NCBI RefSeq assembly: GCF_003463065.1
Contig: NZ_QSCM01000005.1
Coordinates: forward strand, 186,001-250,000
DNA length: 64,000 bases
Direction of reading: 5' to 3'
Source of the DNA: Blautia sp. OF03-15BH
Lineage (GTDB): Bacteria > Bacillota > Clostridia > Lachnospirales > Lachnospiraceae
Shown here: one piece after another, positions 45,006 to 54,079 of the stretch
How positions within the stretch are numbered: the first letter of the stretch is position 1
Layout: each line of letters starts with the position of its first letter
Made by a program: the position numbers and the translations under genes
Notes under the pieces: model-generated
What the model saw: only the letters and a program-made list of their open reading frames with translations
What the model was told of the DNA's origin: nothing
Databases searched by the model: none

Positions 45006-46049
45006 TTAGGATTTATAGCAGAAATTTTCACCATCAAGGAATTTTCTGATCTCCTTCGGCTCAAGCAGTGCGTAAATGCTTTTGTGGAAGGTTGCGGCGA
45101 CTTCCAGTTCTCCGTAATAGCCCGTGCGTACATCACAGTTACCGTTGAGTGCTTTATCAAGAGCGGTTTTGAGCTCTGCCCCTTCCGCGCTGTCCATGAA
45201 ATGCTTCAGCATCCGGCAGCAGGTGTGGGTATTTTCATAATAGCGCCGGTAGGCCGGGTGGAATTCCCGCATCCAGCCGCTGACGGAAACGCAGAAAAGA
45301 GCTGTGGGATGGATCACCGGCTGATAGAGAAGATTCCATTTTTCCTGTTGCAGCGGATCAGAGGCAAAAGCCAGCAGAGAGTGTTTCAGTTCCTCCACAA
45401 AATGCGGGTGATCCGCTTCTGTCAGGGAAATGATTTTCTGATTCCTGAGATACTGATTGATATTGGTGGCATCGATCTGTTCCGGGGAAATGTACTGAAG
45501 ATACCGGGACATGGTTTTCAGGTCGGTGCCGGCGTGTTCCAGCGTGGCCTGTGTGATCTTCTGCCAGAGAAACTGCTGATATTCTGTGACAGGAGTATCC
45601 AGATACGGCATCCAGAGATACTGGGCGAGCAGCTGGGCGTTCCGGGATTCCATCTGATATCTGGAAGAATCATCCGGCTGAAACTGTGTTTCCTGAAGCA
45701 TGGCCGCCAGCTGCTCCAGAGACTGGCAGACAGGAAGCTGCCCGGTGAGCCGGTCAATTTCATTGATGGTCTGCTGAATGGAAAGCAGCTGTGACTGAAG
45801 TACATTCAGCTGTTTATGAAGATAGAAAGGCGTGGTTCGCGGTTTTTTCAGGATCGCCCGGATATCTGCCAAAGGAAGTCCGGCTTCTCTCAGTTTCCGG
45901 ACGAGGAAAAGCTTCTGAATGTCTTTTTCGGAAAAATCATGATAGCCGTTGGCTTCCTCTGCCCTGGGTGTGATCAGTTTCTGGTCAATATAATAATAGA
46001 TCGTCCGCCGGGAAAGACCGGTCTGGCGGATCACTTCCTGGATTCTCAT
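45006..46049 (-). CDS. MerR-family regulator with large effector domain
   Basis: A 347-residue MerR protein: N-terminal winged helix (IQEVIRQTGLSRRTIYYYID), dimer helix to about residue 110, then an unusually long C-terminal domain of about 230 residues that I do not recognise. The start at 46049 has GGGAGG in front and is preferred to 46076. It is divergent from the SDR gene, whose promoter has the 19-bp spacer typical of MerR targets. Confidence 0.9.
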   Translation of the reverse strand: MRIQEVIRQTGLSRRTIYYYIDQKLITPRAEEANGYHDFSEKDIQKLFLVRKLREAGLPLADIRAILKKPRTTPFYLHKQLNVLQSQLLSIQQTINEIDRLTGQLPVCQSLEQLAAMLQETQFQPDDSSRYQMESRNAQLLAQYLWMPYLDTPVTEYQQFLWQKITQATLEHAGTDLKTMSRYLQYISPEQIDATNINQYLRNQKIISLTEADHPHFVEELKHSLLAFASDPLQQEKWNLLYQPVIHPTALFCVSVSGWMREFHPAYRRYYENTHTCCRMLKHFMDSAEGAELKTALDKALNGNCDVRTGYYGELEVAATFHKSIYALLEPKEIRKFLDGENFCYKS

Positions 46050-46200
46050 GGCAACCTCCCTAAAAGTGTACAGCAAGTGTAGACTTTTTTTCTTTATTAT
46101 AACGCCTGAAAGAAAAGAATGCTATCTGATTCGTGGATTTTGCCGGAATCCTTTTCCTTCGTGGAAGGATAGGGAAGATTATTTTGTGAATTATTTAACA

Positions 46201-46231
46201 TTGACTGTCCACCAACTGTATCGGATATAGT
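46201..46231 (+). promoter_or_regulatory. MerR-type promoter of SDR gene
   Basis: TTGACT (46201-46206), 19-bp spacer, TATAGT (46226-46231). The over-long spacer is the hallmark of promoters activated by DNA twisting by MerR proteins. No clean dyad is seen inside the spacer. Confidence 0.6.
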
Positions 46232-46265
46232 AAAAGAAAAGAAAAACACAGGAGAGGTGATCAGA

Positions 46266-47009
46266 ATGTTAAAGGATAAAGTAGCAGTTGTCACAGGCGG
46301 AACCAGAGGGATCGGCTATGCCATTGTAGAGAAGTTCTTGAAAAACGGTGCAAAGGTAGTACTTTTTGGATCCAGACAGGAAACCGTAGAAAAAGCGATC
46401 GCGTCATTGAAGGCAGAGAATGAAATCTGGGAAGTTTCCGGGGCATGGCCCGTACTGACGAATGCCGGTGCGGTAGCAGCCGAGATGGCAAAGATCAAAG
46501 AAACCTATGGAAAGATTGATATTCTGGTAAACAATGCAGGCGTTTCTGACAGTACGCCTATCGGAAAATACACAGCAGAGCATTTTGCCGGAGTGATGGA
46601 TCTGAATGTGAATGGTATGATGAACGGGATCCTTCCCGTCGTGGAGATCATGAAAGAGCAGGGTGGCGGCTGTATCCTGAATACCAGTTCCATGGTAAGC
46701 ATCTGCGGCCAGCCGGGCGGTGTGGCTTATCCGGCCAGTAAATATGCGGTAAACGGACTTACCTGGTCTCTTGCCAGAGAACTTGGACCCTACAACATCC
46801 GTGTCAATGCAGTGGCACCTGGAATCACCAGAACAGACATGGTGGCAGCTCTTCCCAAAGAAATGATCGAGCCGCTGGTGAACCGGATTCCGCTCCGGAG
46901 GATTGGAGAGGCGGAGGATATCGCCAATGCATTTCTCTTCCTCGCCAGTGACATGGCGAGTTATGTGACCGGGGAGATCCTCTCTGTGGATGGGGCAATG
47001 CGGACATAA
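46266..47009 (+). CDS. Short-chain dehydrogenase/reductase (SDR)
   Basis: A 247-residue classical SDR: nucleotide site TGGTRGIG (10-17), NNAG (89-92), catalytic Ser142, Tyr155 and Lys159 (YPASK) and the C-terminal DGAMRT. The ATG at 46266 is used because GGAGAGG ends eight bases before it. The NADP/NAD choice and substrate are not readable. Gut Lachnospiraceae use similar enzymes as hydroxysteroid dehydrogenases or for sugars; this is only a possibility. Confidence 0.93.
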   Translation: MLKDKVAVVTGGTRGIGYAIVEKFLKNGAKVVLFGSRQETVEKAIASLKAENEIWEVSGAWPVLTNAGAVAAEMAKIKETYGKIDILVNNAGVSDSTPIGKYTAEHFAGVMDLNVNGMMNGILPVVEIMKEQGGGCILNTSSMVSICGQPGGVAYPASKYAVNGLTWSLARELGPYNIRVNAVAPGITRTDMVAALPKEMIEPLVNRIPLRRIGEAEDIANAFLFLASDMASYVTGEILSVDGAMRT

Positions 47010-47015
47010 GCTTGT

Positions 47016-47040
47016 ATTGAGGGGGCGGCGCGTATCGCTG
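47016..47040 (+). repeat. Decayed R1 start (truncated copy)
   Basis: TTGAGGGGGCGG occurs seven bases or so after the SDR stop, in the sense orientation, as at the beginning of R1 copies. The rest of R1 is missing. Confidence 0.4.
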
Positions 47041-47063
47041 AAAAACTGAAAATTTCCAAAAAA

Positions 47064-47115
47064 GAAGTGCAAAAGGTGTTGAAAAAAGCCGGGGAATCAA
47101 AGTGATTCCCCGGAA
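47064..47115 (-). terminator. Terminator repeat T, copy 2 (ends GH31 gene)
   Basis: Same cassette as 14711-14762: CCGGGGAATC / GATTCCCCGG stem and CTTTTTTC on the minus strand, plus a shared upstream GAAGTG...AAAAGG portion. It ends the GH31 gene. Confidence 0.85.
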
Positions 47116-47124
47116 ACCCAATGT

Positions 47125-49662
47125 TTATAATACTTCAAAAACAGGAATCTGATCTAAAGGTGCGTCCACGGTATACCACTGACCGCCTGTATACGTTTTT
47201 CCGGTAAAATAATGTTTCCAGTTTCCTTCCGGAAGATAAACATCCCAGGTAGTTGCCCCCTGTTCTGTTACCGGGCATACAAGATACTTGTCACCAAACA
47301 TGTATTGTGTTTCTGCATTTCTTGCTTCCGGATCATCCGGATATTCATAAGCCAGGGAGCGTACCATCGGATATCCGGTTTCCGCTGCTTTTTCTGCATG
47401 TTCCAGAATATAATCCTGGAGTTCATAATGGATATCATTAAAAATATTAAAGATCTCGATAATGCTGTTATCGTGATAACGTTCTGCCAGGTTCCACGGC
47501 ATTCTGGTGCGGCTCAGGTTCGGATTATCATAGTTCGAACCTTCAGAGTGAAGCTGGATAGCAGGAGAGAAAGCTGTCTGCGCAAGGGCTCTCAGATACA
47601 GTTCTTTGTATTCATATCCAGGGAGGTCTCCTCCGAATCCGGACATATCCGGGGTGTTGAAAGGAACATTGGAAAGAGCCAGATTCATCTGTGCATTCAG
47701 TACAGCCTGGAACTCTTCCCAGGTCGGTTTCTGATCACCCATCCACATCCATGGGTGCTGGTTCATATGGCGGCCAGCAGCACGGCTGAACATAACTGCA
47801 TCTCCATCTGTCAGTTCATTGGCAATGTCATAAAGTGTCTGGGCATACAGATCAGGGTAGTCATTTCTGAGCTCATCTCCGCGGCGTCCGTCAAAAGCAA
47901 CAGCGTCACGTCCCCAGAGGAATTCTCCACCGTCTGTTTTAAATCCGCTGATCCCGACCTCGGTAAACAGATAATTCATTTTTCCTTTCAGCCACTCTTT
48001 TGTCATCGGGTTGGTGAAATCCAGAATCATATTATCGGTAAACCAGTCATTAGGCTGACGGTAAGGCGTACCGTCCTCGTTCATAATCACCATCTTGTTT
48101 TCAATCAGGTATTCAATGTCTGCTGTCATTTGCGGATTTGTGGAATTTCCGTCTTCGTCCAGCTGTGGCTCTTTGATCGAAGGAATCATCCAGAGAATAA
48201 AGTGTGCATCTTTTTCCTTCATTTTTTCTACCAGAGCTACCGGATCTGTCCAGCGATCTCCCCAGATGAAATCAGAAACGCTGAAACAATAATCTCCGGA
48301 CTGAGGTGTATATTCCGCATCATAGAAGAGATAAAAGTTGTTTTTCCATCCCTCTGTAATAATGGCATTATATTTTACATCATATTCTTCCGCTTTGTTC
48401 ATGACATCTTCAATATCTGCAGTAGAATGCCATTCATTTGCGCACAACCAGGTACCAAACGACCATTCAGGCGGCATGGCGGCATGACCATTTACATCGG
48501 CATATTCCGCTGCGATTTCCTCATTGTCTCCAAGGAAAATATGGAGATCTGTCTGATTTTCTTTTCTTGAAGAAACCAGGTCAATGATCTGGATATCTTC
48601 GTTTTCAGATGCCATCTGGAAGGAGATCTGATCAGATTCATCAATATAGAGTCCGTATTTTCCGGGAACTGTATAATAAGGAACCGGCGCATAAGTGGCA
48701 CCGCTTTTATACTGCTCCAGATACCAGTTTATGGTCTGAATATGGACCGTATTTCCACGCTGATCCAGATCGGCAAACTGCATACCAAAGCCCATATACT
48801 GATCATCTTCGTTGCTGTCGAGGTCATACTGAATCTGTTCAACATTTCCGGCAGAGTCAGAAATTGCCTTGATTCCGTTAATTGCTGTAACATACTCATC
48901 CTTCTCATTGTAAAAACGGATATTGAACGGATTGTAACTTACTTCCACACGGCAGTCTGCAGTTTTGGCAGTAAGACCGTCCTCGTGCTCAGTGATCTCA
49001 GGAGTCTGTTCGTCCGGCAGCAGTTCGCCAAAACCGGTATTCAAGTGAATGCCGCCTGCTTCTCCAAATAGCATTTGAACCTGGAAACCGTCCTCTGCTT
49101 CTAATACGAGACCAGGCTTTTCTGGATTACGTTTCATCTGTGTATAGTTCTCATGTGTCATAACAGTTACTTCATAATCCTCGCTGACGGTATCACCGAC
49201 CTGGAAATGGTAAACAACTACATCATCTTTTTCAAGAGCCGGGAGGTTGCAGGTATAGACTTCACGGTCAACTTTACTCAGATCTACCTGGTCCGCTTTA
49301 TCAGCGGTAAATCCCGGAATGGCGAATGGCAGGCTAAATACGTCCTCTACAAGTCCCATTTTGATAGGTTCCTGTGCTTTCCCGTTCAAAGTCCATTCAA
49401 GCGTTACATTACGAATCATAAAATCTTCAGAATCCACTTTGGCAGAAACATAAATGGCAGTTTCCTCACCTGCGAGAGGAGTCGTAGGATTTCGTACTGC
49501 AGTAACCGGGTCTACAACCTCAATAGAGTAGACCTGCTGAATGCCGTAAGGGACATGCTGGAAGGTGATTTCTCCGCTGTTTTCCGCAGCACTTGCATAA
49601 CTGGTCAGGCTGAGTGGCATGGATAACGCTAATAAAAGTGATAAAAACTGCTTTCTTTTCAT
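47125..49662 (-). CDS. Secreted glycoside hydrolase, GH31
   Basis: An 845-residue GH31 enzyme with signal peptide (KRKQFLSLLLALSMPLSLTS, cleavage near ASAA). The start at 49662 is used because the GGAGG touches the upstream ATG at 49671. The catalytic barrel has WSFGTWLCANEWH and the nucleophile motif GFKTDGGEFLW; SRAAGRHMNQHPWMWMGDQ follows. KTDGGE is nearer to alpha-xylosidase-type than to the WIDMNE alpha-glucosidase type. It is the only clearly exported glycosidase in the window and has no wall anchor. Its own promoter and terminator make it monocistronic. Confidence 0.9.
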   Translation of the reverse strand: MKRKQFLSLLLALSMPLSLTSYASAAENSGEITFQHVPYGIQQVYSIEVVDPVTAVRNPTTPLAGEETAIYVSAKVDSEDFMIRNVTLEWTLNGKAQEPIKMGLVEDVFSLPFAIPGFTADKADQVDLSKVDREVYTCNLPALEKDDVVVYHFQVGDTVSEDYEVTVMTHENYTQMKRNPEKPGLVLEAEDGFQVQMLFGEAGGIHLNTGFGELLPDEQTPEITEHEDGLTAKTADCRVEVSYNPFNIRFYNEKDEYVTAINGIKAISDSAGNVEQIQYDLDSNEDDQYMGFGMQFADLDQRGNTVHIQTINWYLEQYKSGATYAPVPYYTVPGKYGLYIDESDQISFQMASENEDIQIIDLVSSRKENQTDLHIFLGDNEEIAAEYADVNGHAAMPPEWSFGTWLCANEWHSTADIEDVMNKAEEYDVKYNAIITEGWKNNFYLFYDAEYTPQSGDYCFSVSDFIWGDRWTDPVALVEKMKEKDAHFILWMIPSIKEPQLDEDGNSTNPQMTADIEYLIENKMVIMNEDGTPYRQPNDWFTDNMILDFTNPMTKEWLKGKMNYLFTEVGISGFKTDGGEFLWGRDAVAFDGRRGDELRNDYPDLYAQTLYDIANELTDGDAVMFSRAAGRHMNQHPWMWMGDQKPTWEEFQAVLNAQMNLALSNVPFNTPDMSGFGGDLPGYEYKELYLRALAQTAFSPAIQLHSEGSNYDNPNLSRTRMPWNLAERYHDNSIIEIFNIFNDIHYELQDYILEHAEKAAETGYPMVRSLAYEYPDDPEARNAETQYMFGDKYLVCPVTEQGATTWDVYLPEGNWKHYFTGKTYTGGQWYTVDAPLDQIPVFEVL

Positions 49663-49711
49663 GTGTATCATCCTCCTTTTTCAGAAAATTTTCTGTGTAA
49701 TTACAGTGCCT

Positions 49712-49740
49712 ATTATAAATAGATTTCACTAATATGACAA
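49712..49740 (-). promoter_or_regulatory. Promoter of GH31 gene
   Basis: Minus-strand TTGTCA (49740-49735), 17 bp, TATAAT (49717-49712). The stretch 49741-50050 behind it shows no gene. Confidence 0.75.
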
Positions 49741-50050
49741 TTTCTTTATTTTGCATACACAAAAGTAAATGCACCAAAAACAACCAAGAAAGTAAGGATA
49801 AAAGAGATAGATTTTATGCAAAATACATAAATAAAATGGAAGGAAGTACAAAAAAACAGAACTGTTAGGATAATAAAAAAGAAATGAAATTAGAAAAAAT
49901 TTGAAAGACAGAAATTGGTAGTTTTACGCTGACCGTACATGCCGAGAGAGCACATATCCTGCAGGCTAAGGATGCGAAGTCAGGAATCTCTATGTAAGAA
50001 CAGATCATTTTCATATGAGACACAAAACATCATATCATCGCGCATTTCTT

Positions 50051-50139
50051 GTCTGACGTAAGCCCCTTATTTTCTAAGCGGGCCCACAGGGGGTGTGCAG
50101 AGGGGGCGGCGGGCTCGCGACTCGGAGCCGCCCCCTTTG
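50051..50139 (-). repeat. 3'-UTR hairpin repeat R1, copy 3
   Basis: Reverse-complement copy with the same tail (CTTACGTCAGAC in minus sense) and central CTCCGAGTCGCGAG. The stem has changed to AGGGGGCGG / CCGCCCCCT on both arms, keeping pairing. It begins about 37 bp after the AI-2E gene stop, in that gene's sense orientation. Confidence 0.85.
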
Positions 50140-50175
50140 CATAGGTTTTCTTCATTTTTCTCAAAAAAAGAATTC

Positions 50176-51615
50176 TCATTCTAAATGAAACCGTTTCAAA
50201 TCTTTGACATTTCTCTCTTGTAGTCTTTGTTTCAGAGTTCTCATCACAAGGTAGCGCAGGACAGCCATGATCGGTACGCCGAGGAACATGCCGAGTACTC
50301 CGGCGATGCTTCCGCCGACGGTAATGGCTACGATGATCCAGAGAGGGCGGAGACCGACGGATTGTCCCAGGATCTTTGGTCCGAGATAGAGACCATCAAA
50401 CTGCTGTAAGCCAAAGATCATGATGATGAAGATCACGGCTTTAAAAGGACTGACCATCAGCATAATGATCGCTCCGGGGACGGCACCGATAAAGGGACCG
50501 AAATAGGGGATCATGTTTGTGATACCTACGATCAGGCTGATCAGCAGAGTGTACGGAAGACGGAGAATCGTCATGAGGATGAAACACAGGATTCCGATGA
50601 TCAGGGAGTCAATGGCTTTTCCGATGACAAAACCGCCGAAGATCTCGTTGCATTCTTTCATGGTATCCACGACATACGGGATTCTTTTCTGGGGAAAGAA
50701 GGCATAGATGGCTGCTTTTACAGAGCCTACCAGGATTTTTTTATCCAGCAGGATATAAATAGAAACGATCAGCGCGATCACCAGGTTCAAAAGAAGCTGC
50801 ATAATGCTCATGGACAGAGAATACAGGGTGGGGACAATGTTGGAGGCGAAATCCCTGATGTAGTTCAGAAGGGAAGGCAGCAGATTGTCCACAGCATCCT
50901 GAATGGCACTGATGTCCAGGCTGGGGAAGCGCTCATGAAGCTCTGTCAGGAACTGGTTCAATTCGGATGCAGACTGAGGAATCACGGTAAGGGCCGAGTT
51001 GATCAGATCTGTCAGGCTGGTGGCGATCTGAGGTACCACACCAAAAACGGAAACCAGGACCAGACCCAGTAAAAGAACGTAGGTAATGGCGATGGAGATT
51101 CCTTTGATGACGCCTTTTCTCTTCAGTTTCGTGTGCTTTTCCAGAAGATTGCAGAACATTTTCACTGCCGGATTCAGGATAAAAGCGATGAGAGAGCCGA
51201 TGATGAACGGCATCAGAACGTTTAAGACATTTTTGATCCAGGCAATGGTCTGTTCCAGAGACATGATGGCTTTAAAGATCACGGCGGCAATGGCTACGAC
51301 AGCGATCACATAGATCGCAATGGTAAAATATTGATTGTTTGCCTGAAAGCGGGTGCTTGCATGATTATCGCCGGGATCATCATTTTCTGCGGGAACAGAT
51401 TTTTTGAGGGCGGTTTGTTGCTGACCTGGGACACCTTTTCCGTTCTCGGCAGAAAAACTATCTGTTGTAGAGGCTTCCCCGTCCTGATCGGAAATACTTT
51501 CACCGCTCTGTTGGCGGTTTTTCCATTCAGCGGCGAGCTGCTGGTTTTCACGTTGTTCTTCTTTTTTCCGGTTTTTCTGTTTCCGGACACTGACATTGCT
51601 GCGGGTGGGTGACAA
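50176..51615 (-). CDS. AI-2E family (TqsA/PerM-type) membrane protein
   Basis: A 479-residue membrane protein: a polar Gln/Glu-rich N-terminal tail of about 95 residues, then the AI-2E domain with seven or eight membrane segments (LNVLMPFIIGSLIAFILNPAV; GITNMIPYFGPFIGAVPG; GLYLGPKILGQSVGLRPLW). Members export small molecules or act as Na+/H+ exchangers; the autoinducer role is not general. It starts with TTG, eight bases after AAAAGGAG. The long charged N-terminal tail is longer than usual. Confidence 0.92.
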   Translation of the reverse strand: MSPTRSNVSVRKQKNRKKEEQRENQQLAAEWKNRQQSGESISDQDGEASTTDSFSAENGKGVPGQQQTALKKSVPAENDDPGDNHASTRFQANNQYFTIAIYVIAVVAIAAVIFKAIMSLEQTIAWIKNVLNVLMPFIIGSLIAFILNPAVKMFCNLLEKHTKLKRKGVIKGISIAITYVLLLGLVLVSVFGVVPQIATSLTDLINSALTVIPQSASELNQFLTELHERFPSLDISAIQDAVDNLLPSLLNYIRDFASNIVPTLYSLSMSIMQLLLNLVIALIVSIYILLDKKILVGSVKAAIYAFFPQKRIPYVVDTMKECNEIFGGFVIGKAIDSLIIGILCFILMTILRLPYTLLISLIVGITNMIPYFGPFIGAVPGAIIMLMVSPFKAVIFIIMIFGLQQFDGLYLGPKILGQSVGLRPLWIIVAITVGGSIAGVLGMFLGVPIMAVLRYLVMRTLKQRLQERNVKDLKRFHLE

Positions 51616-51789
51616 TTTTGATACTCCTTTTCATAGATATAGACAAAAAGTTACGATCTTACTTATTATAATGTGTGTCAGGAAAGGAATCAAGGAGAGG
51701 GAATTAGAAAGTTCTGAAAAAACTATAAACAGCCATTTTGTTAACTGTCACGGTTGTTAAAAAAATTTGAAAAAAATCGAAAAAAAGCC

Positions 51790-51818
51790 TTGCATTTTAC
51801 TGGAAGCTGTATTATAAT
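51790..51818 (+). promoter_or_regulatory. Promoter of tRNA-Lys
   Basis: TTGCAT (51790-51795), 17 bp, TATAAT (51813-51818). Confidence 0.75.
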
Positions 51819-51851
51819 ATTTTTTGTCTTGAGAGAGACGAAAACGAATAT

Positions 51852-51924
51852 GCGCTTTTAGCTCAGCTGGTAGAGCACCTGACTCTTAATCAGGGTGTCC
51901 AGGGTTCGAGCCCCTGAAGGCGCA
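51852..51924 (+). tRNA. tRNA-Lys (anticodon CTT)
   Basis: A 73-nt cloverleaf: acceptor GCGCTTT with AAGGCGC, D-arm AGCTCAGCTGGTAGAGC, anticodon loop CTCTTAA and T-arm GGTTCGAGCC. The CCA end is not encoded. It stands alone with its own promoter and terminator. Confidence 0.96.
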
Positions 51925-51927
51925 TTG

Positions 51928-51976
51928 AAAGTACCATTTTTGAAGACATTGGAGCTTCGGGGATGGTGCTTTTTTC
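51928..51976 (+). terminator. Terminator after tRNA-Lys
   Basis: AGTACCAT and ATGGTGCT arms around a loop, then six T residues. Confidence 0.7.
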
Positions 51977-52045
51977 GTGCGTGAAAACAGGAATGTCCGC
52001 TTTGTTCGTTATCGCTGTGCATGCGATTCATTTTCATGGTAAGAT

Positions 52046-52280
52046 GTAACTGTTCAGGACGTTCAAAACAACAGGCCACAGACTCGCGCATTGCATGCGC
52101 TCTCGCTGCATTTGCAGCTTTTGTCTGAGGCTAATGGGTCTACATTCCATTTCGGTCCGCGCTAAACGAGTCCCACTGGGACTCAGCGCCGTTCCGCCCA
52201 TTCCGAAATAAAAATTCATCCTATTGCAAACAAGTTTGCATAGTCTGATTTTTCATTTCGCTGATGTTCTGAACTGTTAC
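52046..52280. mobile_element. IS66-like MITE A (235 bp) with 8-bp target duplication
   Basis: Ends GTAACTGTTCAGGAC (52046-52060) and GTTCTGAACTGTTAC (52266-52280) are inverted repeats, 13 of 15 matching. The element is flanked by a perfect direct repeat GGTAAGAT (52038-52045 and 52281-52288). Ends starting GTAA and an 8-bp duplication are the published features of the IS66 family. No transposase is inside. Confidence 0.88.
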
Positions 52281-52333
52281 GGTAAGATAAAAAATATCGG
52301 GTCAGGTTCCAAAATGAACCTGGCCCGGTTTTT

Positions 52334-53689
52334 TCAGGAATAAATCCTCTCTTTTTTCAGGATCCGTATGTAGGAGAACAAAAGAAACAGCATGCACACC
52401 AGCCAGGAAAAGGGCTCGGCGATGGAAGCACCTACATATCCCCAGAGGGGAACAAAAACGAAGGATGCAAGGACTTTGATGATAAGCTCCATGGTGCTGG
52501 AGATCAGCGGGATCGTTTTGTGATTGATTCCCTGAAGGGTCATCCGGATGATCAGCAGGATGCCAAGGGGGAAGAAAAAGATCATATTGATATGAAGGTT
52601 CATCATGGCATTACTCATGATCACCGGATCATCGGTTCCGGCGAGAGCCCGTATCAGCGGATTTGCCAGAGTCAGGATCATGACCAGGAAAAGGAGCGAC
52701 CAGATCAGGCTGATCATGGAAGATTTCTTAATGCCTTCCCGGATCCGGTCGATCCGGCCGGCACCGAAATTCTGGCTGACAAAAGTGGCGTTGGCACTGG
52801 CAATACTGGCCAGAGGCATGTTTCCGATCATGACGATCCGGCGGGCAGCTGTGTGGGCGGCGATGATGGTGGTTCCCAGTGTATTGATGGAGCCCTGCAG
52901 GATGACAGAACCGATGGAAAAGATCGAGTTCATCAGTCCCATGGAAAAACCGGTGGAAACGAGGTCACTGACCAGTCTTTTATTATAGGAAAAATGTCTT
53001 CTGGAAGGGATCAGAAAACGGAAATTCCGATACAGGTACAGAAAACAAAGGATGCTGGAAACCAGCTGCGCCATGACAGTGGCACCTGCGATGCCGGCCA
53101 CTCCGAAATGGAAAACCGTTACGGACAAAAGATCCAGAAGCAGGTTCAGGCTGCAGGAAAAAATCAGAAAGTACAGAGGCGTCTTGCTGTTTCCGACAGC
53201 TCGGAGAAGACCGGAGCCCATGTTGTAGAAAAGAGCCGTGGCCATCCCACCCATGACGACGGTGAGGTAGGTTCGTGATTCGCTGAACACATCTTCCGGT
53301 GTCTGGATGAGGCCAAGCAGCGGATCGGCGAAAAGCAGAGTACCTATCGTAATGAGAACGGAAATCCCCAGGTTCAGGATCAGGGTCCAGGCTACCACGG
53401 ATTTCATCTGTTCTTCATTTTTCGATCCGAAAGCCCTGGCGAGCAGGATGCCGTAGCCGCTGTTGATGCCGTTGGCAAAACCGATGACCAGACCGGTGAT
53501 GGATCCGGTAAGACCGATGGCTGCCAGTGCAGACTGTCCGAGGTTATGGCTGGCAATCATCGTGTCGCCGATATTGTAGCATTGCTGAAAAAAATTGCTG
53601 ATAAAAAGTGGGATCGCAAAGACCAGAATATTAGACAGGGCACTTCCCTGAGTCATATCACGGGTCTGTCCCTGTTTGGCAGAACTCAT
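52334..53689 (-). CDS. MATE-family efflux transporter
   Basis: A 451-residue MATE exporter with twelve membrane segments (LVFAIPLFISNFFQQCYNIGDTMIASHNLGQSALAAIGL in the first half). It is a distant relative of the one at 14744-16120. Ribosome site GGGAGG. MITE A lies 53 bp beyond its stop and MITE B 88 bp before its start, so its promoter region may include MITE sequence. Confidence 0.93.
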   Translation of the reverse strand: MSSAKQGQTRDMTQGSALSNILVFAIPLFISNFFQQCYNIGDTMIASHNLGQSALAAIGLTGSITGLVIGFANGINSGYGILLARAFGSKNEEQMKSVVAWTLILNLGISVLITIGTLLFADPLLGLIQTPEDVFSESRTYLTVVMGGMATALFYNMGSGLLRAVGNSKTPLYFLIFSCSLNLLLDLLSVTVFHFGVAGIAGATVMAQLVSSILCFLYLYRNFRFLIPSRRHFSYNKRLVSDLVSTGFSMGLMNSIFSIGSVILQGSINTLGTTIIAAHTAARRIVMIGNMPLASIASANATFVSQNFGAGRIDRIREGIKKSSMISLIWSLLFLVMILTLANPLIRALAGTDDPVIMSNAMMNLHINMIFFFPLGILLIIRMTLQGINHKTIPLISSTMELIIKVLASFVFVPLWGYVGASIAEPFSWLVCMLFLLFSYIRILKKERIYS

Positions 53690-53777
53690 GTTGTAAAACC
53701 TCCCTTTTATGTTCCTTTGAGCACATATGTTTTCATTCTATTCTCTTCTCAAGATGCTGTCAAACAAAAAAACATTT

Positions 53778-53921
53778 GTAACTGTTCAGAGCCAAGCAGA
53801 TTTTCATGCAAAAGTGTGAGTCATGCTTGCATGAATGAACACTTTTACAGGGAAATCTATTTGGCTGATACGCCACACCGACGAAATGCGTAGCATTTTG
53901 GAGGTGGTTCTGAACAGTTAC
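53778..53921. mobile_element. IS66-like MITE B (144 bp) with 8-bp target duplication
   Basis: Ends GTAACTGTTCAGA (53778-53790) and TCTGAACAGTTAC (53909-53921) are perfect inverted repeats, the same sequence as MITE A ends. A perfect direct repeat AAACATTT flanks it (53770-53777 and 53922-53929). The interior is largely a long imperfect palindrome (GCCAA...AGATTT...AAAAGTGT against ACACTTTT...AAATCT...TTGGC). Confidence 0.9.
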
Positions 53922-54079
53922 AAACATTTCTCAATGTACCGAACAGGATTTCACGTTGCAATCATCCGGCTGAGATGCTATTATCAAGGTAATAGTTGGA
54001 TTTTTGCCCGATAAAACCGGTGGCTGCTGTGTGGACGGGGAAATACAGCGGAAATATTCGGTTCAGATGGGAGAAAAAA

